The notes under the pieces: model-generated
What the model saw: only the letters and a program-made list of their open reading frames with translations
The model's database searches: none
Told to the model about the DNA's origin: nothing
From: Microbacterium hydrothermale
Lineage (GTDB): Bacteria; Actinomycetota; Actinomycetes; Actinomycetales; Microbacteriaceae
NCBI RefSeq assembly: GCF_004854025.1
Contig: NZ_STGM01000010.1
Span: 33,300 to 97,299, forward strand
Direction: 5' to 3'
DNA: 64,000 bases
Part shown: positions 24,765-33,189 of the stretch, in pieces
Numbering within the stretch: position 1 is the first letter of the stretch
How the letters are laid out: every line of letters starts with the position of its first letter
Translations under genes and position numbers: made by a program

Positions 24765-24809
24765 CACCTGGGCGGCCGCGATCTCGCTGGATCACCGGCC
24801 GCTCAGGTG
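24765..24809 (-). terminator. Hairpin terminator after the DUF7882-like gene
   Basis: Arms of 13 bases with one G-T mismatch (24765-24777, CACCTGGGCGGCC; 24797-24809, GGCCGCTCAGGTG), six bases beyond the stop of the leftward gene ending at 24816. Position and strength fit an intrinsic terminator without a long T tract. Confidence 0.6.
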
Positions 24810-24815
24810 ATCAGG

Positions 24816-25103
24816 TCACACCCGCGTCGACGGGAGCGTCAACCCGTCCGGTCCGCTGGCCTGCTCCATCATCTCCTCGATGAGGTGCTTGTCGATCTGC
24901 GGGGGCCGGCTGCCGTAGAACTGCATGACGATCGGCGTCGCCGGATGGAACCAGATGCTGAGCTTGCCGTGCTCGGGGTGGGGCAGGTTCAGCATGAACG
25001 ACTCTTGGCGGCGGAGCTTGTTCATCACCACGATGCGCAAGTGGGAAAGCAGCCGGTCCTCGATGTCGACGACGGTGCGTTCCTGGTAGATCAGACGGCC
25101 CAA
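24816..25103 (-). CDS. DUF7882-like small protein (Microbacteriaceae type)
   Basis: A protein of 95 residues: MGRLIYQERTVVDIEDRL, then LLSHLRIVVMNKLRRQESF, GKLSIWFHPATPIVMQFYG and SRPPQIDKHLIEEMM. The pattern MG.L.Y, D..L.HL..V...KLRR.ESF, IW.HP..P..F.GSRPP matches the DUF7882 family, which occurs widely in Microbacteriaceae as single genes of unknown function. The protein is probably a compact alpha/beta fold in the cytoplasm. It is monocistronic, with a terminator hairpin directly downstream. It is useful here mainly as a taxonomic marker. Confidence 0.8.
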   Translation of the reverse strand: MGRLIYQERTVVDIEDRLLSHLRIVVMNKLRRQESFMLNLPHPEHGKLSIWFHPATPIVMQFYGSRPPQIDKHLIEEMMEQASGPDGLTLPSTRV

Positions 25104-25274
25104 CGGTGCCCCTTCAAATCAGCGCCCCAACAGGCAACCTCGTGATGGTACCGGACCGCCCGATCCGCGGCCGCACGCGGCAGTATGTTTCCCGAGGCGA
25201 GCGCACCACCGTAGGCGCGAGACCCACTAAGGTTCGACGCGAAGCCGCGTGTCAACTTTGAGGAAGTCAACCGA

Positions 25275-26717
25275 TTACACGGCGACGGAGTGGCGGGGCG
25301 GCTCGCGATACAACGGGTAGAAGTCGCCGACAATCTGCTCCGCCACCTCGTAGGAGTACCAGGCCGCTCCGCCGAGCCGCTGCTCGGCATCCTCCGTGAG
25401 GCGCACGCGCGCGGTGTGTGTGCCGGTGGGCTGAGCGCCGAGACGCACGAGGTCGAGGTCGTCGTCGAGCGATGCGCGCACACCGAGCTCGCCGATGCGA
25501 CCGTAGGAGAGGATCTCGACCTCGAGATTCGTCACGAGGACTTTGGCGACCGTGACGTCCCCGTGGGACGTGACCATCGCCAGCACGTCGTGCGGCGGGG
25601 TGTGGCCGTCGAGCGACGCCAGGAGATGAGCCAGCAGGTGCGCCTGGGTGGAGATCTCCGGGAGGTCCGTCACCACGATGTCGCGGTAGTCGACCGTGCG
25701 ATCGGTGCGCGGGGCCGTCAGGTCGCGCAGCGCTTCGGGCGACAGATCCGCCCACTCCCGCATGGCCGCGTACGCGCGGTCCTCCCCGCGCGAGGACGAC
25801 CCGGCGTCGACGGCGTCCCAGTACGAGGGGGGACCCAGCCGGCGGGCCTCGTCGAGCGGACCGAAGCAGAACATCTTGCGCGCCCGGGAGTTGGCGAACT
25901 CCAGGAGCGCCTTCGTGAGGCTGACCTCCGCGGACGGGTGGGCCGCCTCGCCGCACGCCGACACCTCGATCCCGGCGTGGAAGTGATCGTCCGAGCCCAT
26001 CACGTAGGTGGAGCACACGCCGAACTCCGTCGCCGCGTGCTTGAAGACCGGAGTCACGCCCGACCTCCGCATCTCGTCGGCAAGGGCGCGGACGGACGCG
26101 GGCAGCGTCGAGGGGTCGATGGTCGGCGACAGCCGGTCGAGGGCGCGGAAGCGCAGGCCGTTGGTGTGCCGCTGCAGGATCTCGCCAAGCCCGTGGGCGA
26201 TCGCGCGCTCCGCGTCGAGGCCCGCGCCGAGTCCGTTGGTCACCGGGGGGATGAGGGCTTCGCCGTCGAGGACGCCGGAGTCGCTGACGAGGAAGTCCAC
26301 GGGCACCAGGACGCTCTCGCCTGTGCGCAGCCGGACGGTGGGGAGCCAGGTCAGGACCGTCTCGTCGTCGTAGGTGCTGCCCGCCGGGAGCCCGAGCGTG
26401 CGGGGGTCGACGACGTGATCGTCGCCGTCGCGGAGGACGAGCTCGCGTCGCGATGCGCGGATGGCGTCGGGCAGCGCCTCGCGGAGCGCCCGAGCGAGCA
26501 CCGTGCCCTCGGCGAGCTCGCCGAGACCGCCGATGCGGGCGGCCTCGAGAGTGCGCCCGTAACCGTTGCCCTGCGCGTCGAAGCGGCCGTCGCGCAGAGC
26601 GGAGCACGTGGTCACCGGCACGCCCAGCCGGTCCAGGCCCGAGATGTCGAATTCGACGACGGTGCCCATTCCCCGCAGCGCCGCCTCATAGTGTGTGATG
26701 ATGTCGGCTGCTTCCAT
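25275..26717 (-). CDS. YcaO-domain protein (ATP-dependent amide-activating enzyme)
   Basis: A protein of 480 residues with the YcaO fold that phosphorylates amide backbones. The ATP-site elements are recognisable: GNGYGRTLEAARIGGLGELAE at about 50-70, TNGLGAGLDAERAIAHGLGE with EILQRH at 160-184, and KALLEFANSRARK at 269-281. The C-terminus ends YREPPRHSVAV. Family members make azol(in)es in RiPPs, thioamides (with TfuA), or assist ribosomal protein RimO-type modification. No TfuA, dehydrogenase or ocin-ThiF gene is nearby, so the substrate is unknown. ATG 26717 was chosen, and an in-frame TTG at 26726 is possible. It is divergent from a small gene plus deacetylase. Confidence 0.85.
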   Translation of the reverse strand: MEAADIITHYEAALRGMGTVVEFDISGLDRLGVPVTTCSALRDGRFDAQGNGYGRTLEAARIGGLGELAEGTVLARALREALPDAIRASRRELVLRDGDDHVVDPRTLGLPAGSTYDDETVLTWLPTVRLRTGESVLVPVDFLVSDSGVLDGEALIPPVTNGLGAGLDAERAIAHGLGEILQRHTNGLRFRALDRLSPTIDPSTLPASVRALADEMRRSGVTPVFKHAATEFGVCSTYVMGSDDHFHAGIEVSACGEAAHPSAEVSLTKALLEFANSRARKMFCFGPLDEARRLGPPSYWDAVDAGSSSRGEDRAYAAMREWADLSPEALRDLTAPRTDRTVDYRDIVVTDLPEISTQAHLLAHLLASLDGHTPPHDVLAMVTSHGDVTVAKVLVTNLEVEILSYGRIGELGVRASLDDDLDLVRLGAQPTGTHTARVRLTEDAEQRLGGAAWYSYEVAEQIVGDFYPLYREPPRHSVAV

Positions 26718-26764
26718 ACGGGTCAACGTACTGACGTGTGGTGCTGGCGAGCCGGAGGTTGCAC

Positions 26765-27031
26765 ATGCCGCATGATCCTGAATTCGTCCGGATCGTCGAG
26801 GAGCAGGGGCGTCGACCCGTCGGCATCCCGGTGCTGCTCTTCACCGATGCGACGCTCGACGCGACGGACGCGACGGATGCCACCGACGCACCGGGCTCCG
26901 CCGGTGCGGGGGCCGTCCGCGCCGCCGCGGACGCGATCGGGGTCGACCTCGCCGACGTCGAGCTGTTCACCACCGACGCCTACCGCCTGCAGAGCGTGGC
27001 CGGGCACCTGGTCGTGGAGGAGGACGCGTGA
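26765..27031 (+). CDS. Small hypothetical protein with a DAT repeat
   Basis: A protein of 88 residues starting at ATG 26765, with GGAGG six bases upstream. The beginning PEFVRIVEEQGRRPVGIPVLLFTD looks like a small alpha/beta unit. It is interrupted by a threonine-aspartate-alanine repeat (DATLDATDATDATDA), then GSAGAGAVRAAADAIGVDLADVELFTTD. It is translationally coupled (GTGA) to the deacetylase gene and divergent from the YcaO gene. It lacks the Cys/Ser/Thr-rich core expected of an azole RiPP precursor, so a precursor role is unlikely. The function is unknown. Confidence 0.6.
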   Translation: MPHDPEFVRIVEEQGRRPVGIPVLLFTDATLDATDATDATDAPGSAGAGAVRAAADAIGVDLADVELFTTDAYRLQSVAGHLVVEEDA

Positions 27032-27618
27032 CGGACGACCTGCGCTGGTCGCCCGCGCGGCAGCGGGCGCTCGAGACCCGCCCCCTCATCGCCCTGAATT
27101 TCCACGAGGTGCCGCTCGAATGGCGCCCTCAGGCGCGGGAACGCATCGCCGACCTGTTGCGGTTCGGACCCGGGCTCGACCTCGACCGCCTCGACGAACC
27201 GGCCGAGGGGCCGCGCGTGGTCATCGGGTGGTACGACGGGTGGCGCGACACCGCCCTCTTCGGCGCCGACGTCTGCGCGGAACTCGGGGTGAGGGCGTTC
27301 TTCTTCCCGATCACCCGGCCCCAGCGCTCCGGGCGCGGCACGCTCACCGCCGACGATCTCGCCGACATCGCGACGGCCCACGAGGTGGGCTTCCACACCG
27401 CGACGCACCGCAGCGCGCCGACGATCACGCGCGCGAACCTCCGCGCCGAGGTCGACCGGCCGATGGCCGAGATCGAGCGGGCGACCGGTCGGCGCCCCCG
27501 CGTGGCGGCGTGGCTCCTCGGCTCGCGCTACGACCCGGAATCGCTCGGCAATCAGCGCCTGCGGGAGTTGGGCGTGGAGTTCATGGTGTCGAACTGGTCG
27601 CTCGAGCGTATTCCCTGA
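27028..27618 (+). CDS. NodB-like polysaccharide deacetylase domain protein, possibly 3'-truncated
   Basis: A protein of 196 residues, GTG start overlapping the previous stop. NodB-homology motifs are present in altered form: IGWYDGWRD with Asp70 at the TFDDG position, and HEVGFHTATH with the metal histidines His123 and His127. Later segments include RPRVAAWLLGSRYDPESLG and FMVSNWSLER. There is no signal peptide, so the enzyme is cytoplasmic and may act on a small N-acyl or amide substrate rather than cell wall. The frame stops just after the last NodB strand. The following 100 bases contain coding-looking pieces in other frames (GIVFLSFARRDDHFADLI), so the end may be shortened by a frameshift. 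Confidence 0.7.
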   Translation: MTDDLRWSPARQRALETRPLIALNFHEVPLEWRPQARERIADLLRFGPGLDLDRLDEPAEGPRVVIGWYDGWRDTALFGADVCAELGVRAFFFPITRPQRSGRGTLTADDLADIATAHEVGFHTATHRSAPTITRANLRAEVDRPMAEIERATGRRPRVAAWLLGSRYDPESLGNQRLRELGVEFMVSNWSLERIP

Positions 27619-28092
27619 GCCGAGGCGTGCGGAGGTCGGTCGGCTCGCGCATCGAGGATGTCGTCGTCGGGCGGGATGCCGGGACGACGCCGTCCGCGGG
27701 ATCGTCTTCCTGTCGTTCGCGCGGCGTGACGACCACTTCGCCGATTTAATCAAGGCCCCCGTGGCGGAGACCGCGCGCCCCACAATGAGCGCAATGGATC
27801 TCCGCGAGCGAGTCGCCGTGCTGCCTGCTTCAGGCATCGGGCCGACCGCAGCGCGCCCCGCCCCATCCCACGTCTCCGTCGCGGCGCAGCGCGTATCCCG
27901 CGCGACCGCCGGTCGGCCGAGCGACCGCCTCGGCGGACGCGGCCTCGACCGGCCGCGCCGGCGACCCCACAGTCCCTGCCCCCTTCGCCTGCGCGACGGC
28001 GCTCCCGGCCCCCGCGGTCGGACATCGCTCGTCGTGCCCGAGTGGGATCGGCTGCCCCACAGCCGTCCGCTCATCGACACGAGAGATGAACC
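27619..28092. other. Gap with possible decayed 3' end of the deacetylase and promoter of the next operon
   Basis: A stretch of 474 bases. The first 140 bases carry fragments that read as protein in different frames: SRIEDVVVGRDAGTTP, then GIVFLSFARRDDHFADLI. This suggests a frameshifted C-terminal extension of the deacetylase. The remaining 330 bases are very GC-rich with no supported gene, and the promoter of the binding-protein operon should lie in the last part. Confidence 0.4.
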
Positions 28093-29385
28093 ATGACCAC
28101 CAGACGAATCCTGGGCGCCACCGCCGCGATGGCGGCGACCGCGCTCACCCTGAGCGGATGCACCGGGTTCACCGGAGGCGGCAGCACGACCTCCGAGGGC
28201 ACCCTCACCTTCACGACCTGGGCCAGCGAGTCCGAGAAAGCCTCCTTCGAGCAGCTCGTCAGCGATTTCGAGGCCGCGAACGACGGCGTCACCGTGGAGC
28301 TCAACGTCGTCCCCTACGACCAGATGTTCAGCAATATCGACGCGCAGCTCTCCGCCGGGAACGCCCCGGACGTCTTCCGCGTCGACTACGGCAACCTCGG
28401 CGTCTACTCCAGCCAGGACCAATTGCTCGACGTCAGCCCGTACTTCTCCGCCGACGAGATCGCCGCCTTCACGCCCGCGATGTGGGAAGCGGTGTCGTAC
28501 GACGGCACGCCCTACGGCGTCCCGCACCAGACCGACGTGTCGGCGCTGGTCGTGAATACGCAGCTCCTGGCGGCGGCGGGCGTGACCGACCTACCCACCG
28601 CGCAGGCGGACGCATGGACCTGGGACGAGTTCGCCGACGCCGCCGCGAAGCTGAAATCCTCCCTCCCGGCCGACACGTACCCGTTCGTCTACAACTGGCA
28701 GCTCGGCGGGACCCCGCGCTGGCTTAGCTGGTTATTCCAGGCCGACGGGGCGCTTCTCGCCGACGACGGCACGACGCCGGCGATCGACTCCGCCGCGGGG
28801 GCGAAGGCCCTCGACTTCACCCGCTCCTTCTTCGAGAACGGATGGGTGCCCCCGACGAGCTCGGTCAAGGCGACAACCTACGCGGACGCGTTCTTCACCG
28901 AGCAGTCGGTGGCGATGGCCTTCGCCGGATCGTTCGTCGTGCCCGACATCGACAACCTCGCCAATTTCGAGTGGACGGCACTGCCGATGCCCGTCGACGA
29001 GCGCGGAGCCACCGACCTCGGCGGGAACGCCCTGGTGGCCACAAAGGGCACAGACCAGCCCGACCTGGCGGCGTCGTTCCTGAAGTTCATGGTGGATGCC
29101 GAGAACATGACGACCTTCTGCGCCGCGACGAACGAATTGCCCACGCGCGTCGACATCGACCCGGCCTCCATCGACTTCGCCGTGCGTCCCGACGTCATGC
29201 CCGTCTTCGTCGAGCAGGCCGCGACGATCCAGCCCTCCGACGTGACGCAGCTGACCTCTCCGTACCTCGCGTCGATCGCGGTGTCGATGCAGGACCAGCT
29301 AGAGGCGGCGTTCCTGAACGGACAGAGCACGGCCGACACGCTGGCCAACCTCACCGACGCCATCCGCGAAGCGACCGCGTCATGA
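28093..29385 (+). CDS. Extracellular sugar-binding lipoprotein (ABC transporter)
   Basis: A protein of 430 residues. The lipoprotein signal has lipobox LSGC with Cys23. The mature protein is a family 1 solute-binding protein: LTFTTWASESEKASFEQLVS, NAPDVFRVDYGNLGVYSSQ, YGVPHQTDVSALVVNTQLL and VAMAFAGSFVVPDI. The ATG has GAGAGATGAA upstream. Its stop overlaps the permease ATG (ATGA), unlike the other two importers in the window, where the binding-protein gene is followed by a hairpin. It binds an oligosaccharide or monosaccharide outside the membrane. Nothing adjacent indicates the sugar. Confidence 0.93.
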   Translation: MTTRRILGATAAMAATALTLSGCTGFTGGGSTTSEGTLTFTTWASESEKASFEQLVSDFEAANDGVTVELNVVPYDQMFSNIDAQLSAGNAPDVFRVDYGNLGVYSSQDQLLDVSPYFSADEIAAFTPAMWEAVSYDGTPYGVPHQTDVSALVVNTQLLAAAGVTDLPTAQADAWTWDEFADAAAKLKSSLPADTYPFVYNWQLGGTPRWLSWLFQADGALLADDGTTPAIDSAAGAKALDFTRSFFENGWVPPTSSVKATTYADAFFTEQSVAMAFAGSFVVPDIDNLANFEWTALPMPVDERGATDLGGNALVATKGTDQPDLAASFLKFMVDAENMTTFCAATNELPTRVDIDPASIDFAVRPDVMPVFVEQAATIQPSDVTQLTSPYLASIAVSMQDQLEAAFLNGQSTADTLANLTDAIREATAS

Positions 29386-30311
29386 GCGTCGCGCCCGTCC
29401 GCGGCCGCCCGGGCCTCGTTCTGCCGGGGCGTCCGCGGACGGCGCGCGTCCGGGAGACCCTCACCGGGTACGGGTTCATCGCGCCCAACATGCTCCTGAT
29501 GGGGCTGTTCCTGTTCGTCCCCATCGTCTTCGCGGTGCAGCTCTCGTTCACGAGCTCCCGGGGCTTCGGTGACCCCGAATGGGTGGGGCTGGCCAACTAC
29601 AGCCGTATGGTCGGCGACCCGGTGTTCTGGCAGAGCCTCGGCAACACGCTGCTGTTCACCGCCATCACCGTGCCCATTGAGCTGGTGGGGGGCTTGGCGC
29701 TCGCTGTGCTGCTGAACTCGGTGCTACCGGCCAAGGGCTTGTTCCGCACCTTCATCGTGCTCCCGCTGGTCATCTCGGGCGTGGCGTCGGGGATGATCGC
29801 CGTCACCATGTTCAGCGAGGGGTCTGGGATCATCAACAAGGCCATCCAGGCGTTCGGTCTGCCCGCGGTGGCGTGGCAGTCCGACGGGACGGCGGCGTTC
29901 GTCTCGGTGATGATTACGGCCATCTGGTTGCGCATCGGCTTCAACATGGTCATCTACCTCGCGGGTCTGCAGAGCGTCTCGCCCGAGCTATATGAGGCAG
30001 CGCGCCTCGACGGGGCGGGCCGGTGGCAGCTGTTCCGCAACATCACCGCGCCGCTGGTCGGACCCTCGACGTTCTTCCTACTGATCATGAACGTGATCGC
30101 GTCGTTCCAGGTGTTCGACATCGTGTTCGTCATGACCGGGGGCGGCCCCGGGTTCTCGACCTCCGTGCTCGGCACCTACGCCTACCGCAACGGGTTCCAG
30201 ATCCGTGAGCAGGGCTACGGCGCCGCGCTCGGCGTCGTCATCCTGCTCATCACGCTGCTCTTCACCTACATCCAATGGCGCACGAGCCGCTCGCGCGACC
30301 TCGTCGAGTAA
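29382..30311 (+). CDS. Sugar ABC transporter permease, MalF type
   Basis: A protein of 309 residues with six helices beginning GYGFIAPNMLLMGLFLFVPI. The EAA loop is SPELYEAARLDGAGRWQLFR, and the end includes FQVFDIVFVMTGGGP, which is characteristic of MalF/UgpA permeases. ATG 29382 overlaps the previous stop. It partners the permease at 30321-31226. No ATPase gene is present, so a shared MsiK-like ATPase elsewhere is expected. Confidence 0.94.
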   Translation: MSVAPVRGRPGLVLPGRPRTARVRETLTGYGFIAPNMLLMGLFLFVPIVFAVQLSFTSSRGFGDPEWVGLANYSRMVGDPVFWQSLGNTLLFTAITVPIELVGGLALAVLLNSVLPAKGLFRTFIVLPLVISGVASGMIAVTMFSEGSGIINKAIQAFGLPAVAWQSDGTAAFVSVMITAIWLRIGFNMVIYLAGLQSVSPELYEAARLDGAGRWQLFRNITAPLVGPSTFFLLIMNVIASFQVFDIVFVMTGGGPGFSTSVLGTYAYRNGFQIREQGYGAALGVVILLITLLFTYIQWRTSRSRDLVE

Positions 30312-30320
30312 GAGGCATCC

Positions 30321-31226
30321 ATGACCTCCTCCACCCTCACCCAGATCGCTCCGGTAGCCGAGCCACCGCACGTCAATGGCCCGCGCCGTCGCCGCGGTGG
30401 TCGCGACGGCTCCGCGTTCGGCCTCGTCGTACGCATCGTCCTGGCCGTCGTCGCCTCGGCGCTCGTGTTCTTCCCGCTCTACTGGATGCTCGTCATCGCC
30501 TTCTCCCCCAGCGGCGAGGTATTCCGTCCCGGCGGCGTGCAGTTGTGGCCGAGCGAATTCAGCACCGAGAACTTCGCGACGGTGTTCGCCCGGTTCCCGG
30601 TGGCGGACTGGTTCGTGAATTCGCTGGTCATCGGTGCTTTTGTCACCGCCCTGACGGTGATCGTGAACCTGCTTGCGGGCTACGCCTTCGCCCGCGTCCG
30701 CTTCGCCGGCCGTGGCATCCTCTTCATCCTCGCCCTGGCGACGATGATGATCCCCGTGCAGGCGATCATGGTCGCCCAGTTCCGTCTCGTCACGGGGCTG
30801 CATGTGGCCGGCACCTACTGGTCGGTCATCCTGCCCGGGGCGGCAGCGGCGTTCGGCCTGTTCCTCGCTCGCCAGTTCTTCCTCAGCATCCCGCAGGAGC
30901 TGATCGAGGCGGCCCGTATGGACGGCGCGGGACACCTCCGCACGTTCCTGCAGATCGTGCTGCCGCTGAGCAAGCCCCTCATCGCGGTGTTGACGCTGCT
31001 CACCCTACTTGGGAGCTGGAACGACTTCGCCTGGCCACTCATCGCCCTGAAAGACCCGGCGTTGTTTACCCTCCCCATCGGACTGCTGTACCTCAAGGGA
31101 CAATCGACCCCCGACTACAGCGCGAGCATGGCCCTCGCCCTCATCTCCGTGCTGCCGATGGTCCTGCTGTTCCTGCTTTTCCAGCGGTACTTTGTGCAAG
31201 GCTTCGCACGCAGCGGCATCCGTTGA
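30321..31226 (+). CDS. Sugar ABC transporter permease, MalG type
   Basis: A protein of 301 residues. A 30-residue basic N-terminus precedes six helices, with the first at VVRIVLAVVASALVFFPLYWM. The EAA loop is IPQELIEAARMDGAGHLRTF, and the C-terminus ends FVQGFARSGIR as in many MalG proteins. GAGG lies just before the ATG, nine bases after the MalF gene. It is the last gene of the operon, and a short GGGGC-CGGA-GCCCC hairpin is found about 100 bases downstream (31325-31338). Confidence 0.94.
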   Translation: MTSSTLTQIAPVAEPPHVNGPRRRRGGRDGSAFGLVVRIVLAVVASALVFFPLYWMLVIAFSPSGEVFRPGGVQLWPSEFSTENFATVFARFPVADWFVNSLVIGAFVTALTVIVNLLAGYAFARVRFAGRGILFILALATMMIPVQAIMVAQFRLVTGLHVAGTYWSVILPGAAAAFGLFLARQFFLSIPQELIEAARMDGAGHLRTFLQIVLPLSKPLIAVLTLLTLLGSWNDFAWPLIALKDPALFTLPIGLLYLKGQSTPDYSASMALALISVLPMVLLFLLFQRYFVQGFARSGIR

Positions 31227-31373
31227 ACTGACGCACCCTACGCGCGAACGCATGATTGCGGGGTTCGTAAATGCGTGTCAGACCGGTCCTGGGGGTTCGG
31301 CAATCGGACCCTCTTGGGTCGTCTGGGGCCGGAGCCCCTAGATCATAATGCCGTCCGTGTTAAATTTACCAAC

Positions 31374-32606
31374 ATGCGCTCAGCGGTCCACAATCCTTTC
31401 CAACCCGGCTCCGATGTGGTTCCCGAGATCTGGGCTGGGCGAACAGAGCAACTCAGTGATTGGCGTGACGTGCTCCGGCCGCGCCTCGAAGCAGGCCTGT
31501 TCGAGCGCGGCCGAACAGTGCTCGGGGAGCCAGGGCTGGGCAAGTCCTCGCTCGTGCGGCGGATCGCGATGCAGGCGGAGCGAACGGGTGACTGGGTCAC
31601 CCCACAGATTCGTCTCGCATTAGGTACCGATCCGCTGAAGCGCATCGCTGCCGAGGTTCTGAAGCTGGCAGAGCGGGCAGGGTTGCCCGCCGCACGCGAG
31701 AACCGGATCTCAAGCTTGCTCGAGCGAGTCCAAACGGTTGCCGCAAGCGGAGTTTCGCTTGGACTGCGTGATCGTGAAGGGGGCGAGCCGCATACGGCCC
31801 TGACGGAGCTGTTGGTGGAGATTGGTCACGCTGCGATTCGGCAGAACCAGGTCGTCCTTATTCATGTCGATGAGGTGCAAAACATCACCGACGAGAAGCT
31901 TTTGTCGCAGATGTTGATCGCACTGGGCGACGCGATTACTCGGGAGGTGGAGATTACGGTGCCCGCGGTGGGGACCATCACCCGATCGCTCCCCATTGCC
32001 GTGTATTTGACGGGCCTGCCCGAGTTCGACGACAGATCGGGGGCGCGCAAAGGCGCGACCTTTGCGCGCCGGTTCGCGACCACCACGTTAGAGCCCATCA
32101 ACGACAATGACCTGCGAAGCGCTCTGCGACCGCTCGTTGTCGATGGGTGGGAGACGCCGTCTGAGGGTGGGTCCATCCTCGCCGTGAGGTTGGCGCCGGA
32201 CGCGGCGGAAGCCATCGTCGATGTGTGTCGTGGGGAACCGTTCCTGTTCCAGCTCGCGGGCCAGCGTGCTTGGTACGCGGGGAAGGGGGACGTGATCAAC
32301 CGGGATGAGGTTCTCAACGGCTGGCGTCAAGCTGAGCAGGAAGCCATCGCCCACGTCGAAAGAATTCTTGAGCGGCTCCCCCCGCGCGAACGGGAGTTCA
32401 TCAGCGCGATGGCAGAGCTGCCCCCGAGGGAACGCAGCCAGGGCCAAATTGCGGCGAAGGCGGGCTTTGCCAAGCCCACCGATGCCGGCACCCCCTCCCA
32501 GCGTCTCGACAGGGTCCGCGGGATCATTGGGCGCGGAAAGCCGTACACCTTCCGCCACCGAGCCATCGAAGCGTTCCTCACGAGCAACTGGCCCTCTGTT
32601 GAGTAG
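31374..32606 (+). CDS. AAA ATPase with C-terminal winged-helix-like region (Orc/Cdc6-like)
   Basis: A protein of 410 residues starting at ATG 31374. The N-terminus HNPFQPGSDVVPEIWAGR is typical of a family of actinobacterial AAA_16 ATPases. Walker A is GEPGLGKSS (51-59), Walker B is VVLIHVDEVQN (160-170), and the sensor region follows PIAVYLTGLPEF. The C-terminal part, from ILERLPPREREFISAMAELP to IAAKAGFAKPTDAGTPSQRL, resembles a winged helix. It is a DNA- or signal-linked STAND/Orc-like ATPase of unknown role. It stands alone between the sugar importer and the Lsr2 gene and may mark the left side of the mobile element. Confidence 0.8.
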   Translation: MRSAVHNPFQPGSDVVPEIWAGRTEQLSDWRDVLRPRLEAGLFERGRTVLGEPGLGKSSLVRRIAMQAERTGDWVTPQIRLALGTDPLKRIAAEVLKLAERAGLPAARENRISSLLERVQTVAASGVSLGLRDREGGEPHTALTELLVEIGHAAIRQNQVVLIHVDEVQNITDEKLLSQMLIALGDAITREVEITVPAVGTITRSLPIAVYLTGLPEFDDRSGARKGATFARRFATTTLEPINDNDLRSALRPLVVDGWETPSEGGSILAVRLAPDAAEAIVDVCRGEPFLFQLAGQRAWYAGKGDVINRDEVLNGWRQAEQEAIAHVERILERLPPREREFISAMAELPPRERSQGQIAAKAGFAKPTDAGTPSQRLDRVRGIIGRGKPYTFRHRAIEAFLTSNWPSVE

Positions 32607-33189
32607 TAATCGCGCGTCGACTGCGATGGCGTGCCATCCCCCAGCCATCTGATTGGGCGGTACACACGTAGACACCTCACAACAATGGCTGCTCAGGTGC
32701 CGCCGGTCGGCAGCAAGCCTCTCCTGTGAACTATGACGGTGACTGGCGGACTGATGAAGTACAGCGCGTCAAACGACGGTGCCGCTCTTGCTGCAAGCTT
32801 GTGAAGGGGCTCGCTGACGTGTCCCCGTGCAGTAGTCCAATGGGTCGTTGGACGTCTGAGTGAGGGTGACCATGCCTGGGTGAACCGCCGCGTTATGTAT
32901 AGATGGGCGCGCAGACGGCTTTTCCTTACGGGTGATTCTGCGGAGGTCTCCCCCGGAGCGGGTGTGTGCCGAGTTCCCGGATCCTTGTTCCGTTTGGCAG
33001 CCAAGGATGGGGTCACCGACCCGCCCATACAGTTCAAAGAAGTCCTTGTTCACCGCGCGCTGGACCTGTAGTCGCGCAAGGTAAACCGGGCTTTCATCTC
33101 ACTGCTACTGGTGGAGTGCTGATCGGGTGCTTGGTCTGATCTCAGCCTGCTTTCCAATCGGCGTGCCAAGTAAGTGGAAGAATGCAGTC
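32607..33189. other. Long gap without supported genes
   Basis: A stretch of 583 bases of lower GC than the flanks. Open frames on both strands are short, start without ribosome sites and have random-looking composition. No tRNA, hairpin terminator or repeat longer than about 8 bases could be recognised. It separates the AAA ATPase from Lsr2 and could contain the left boundary or regulatory DNA of the conjugative element. Confidence 0.45.

Noticed and set aside
26765..27031. The 88-residue protein as a RiPP precursor for the YcaO enzyme
   Set aside because: It lacks a Cys/Ser/Thr-rich core after a leader, its start looks like a folded domain, and it is coupled to the deacetylase rather than to YcaO.
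25290..27749. Very long open frame (about 819 codons) on the + strand opposite the YcaO gene
   Set aside because: It is antisense to a protein with clear YcaO motifs, is Arg/Gly-rich and is an effect of high GC on stop-codon frequency.
32769..33053. Short reverse-strand frame in the 580-base gap before Lsr2
   Set aside because: No ribosome site, random composition and no similarity that I recognise.
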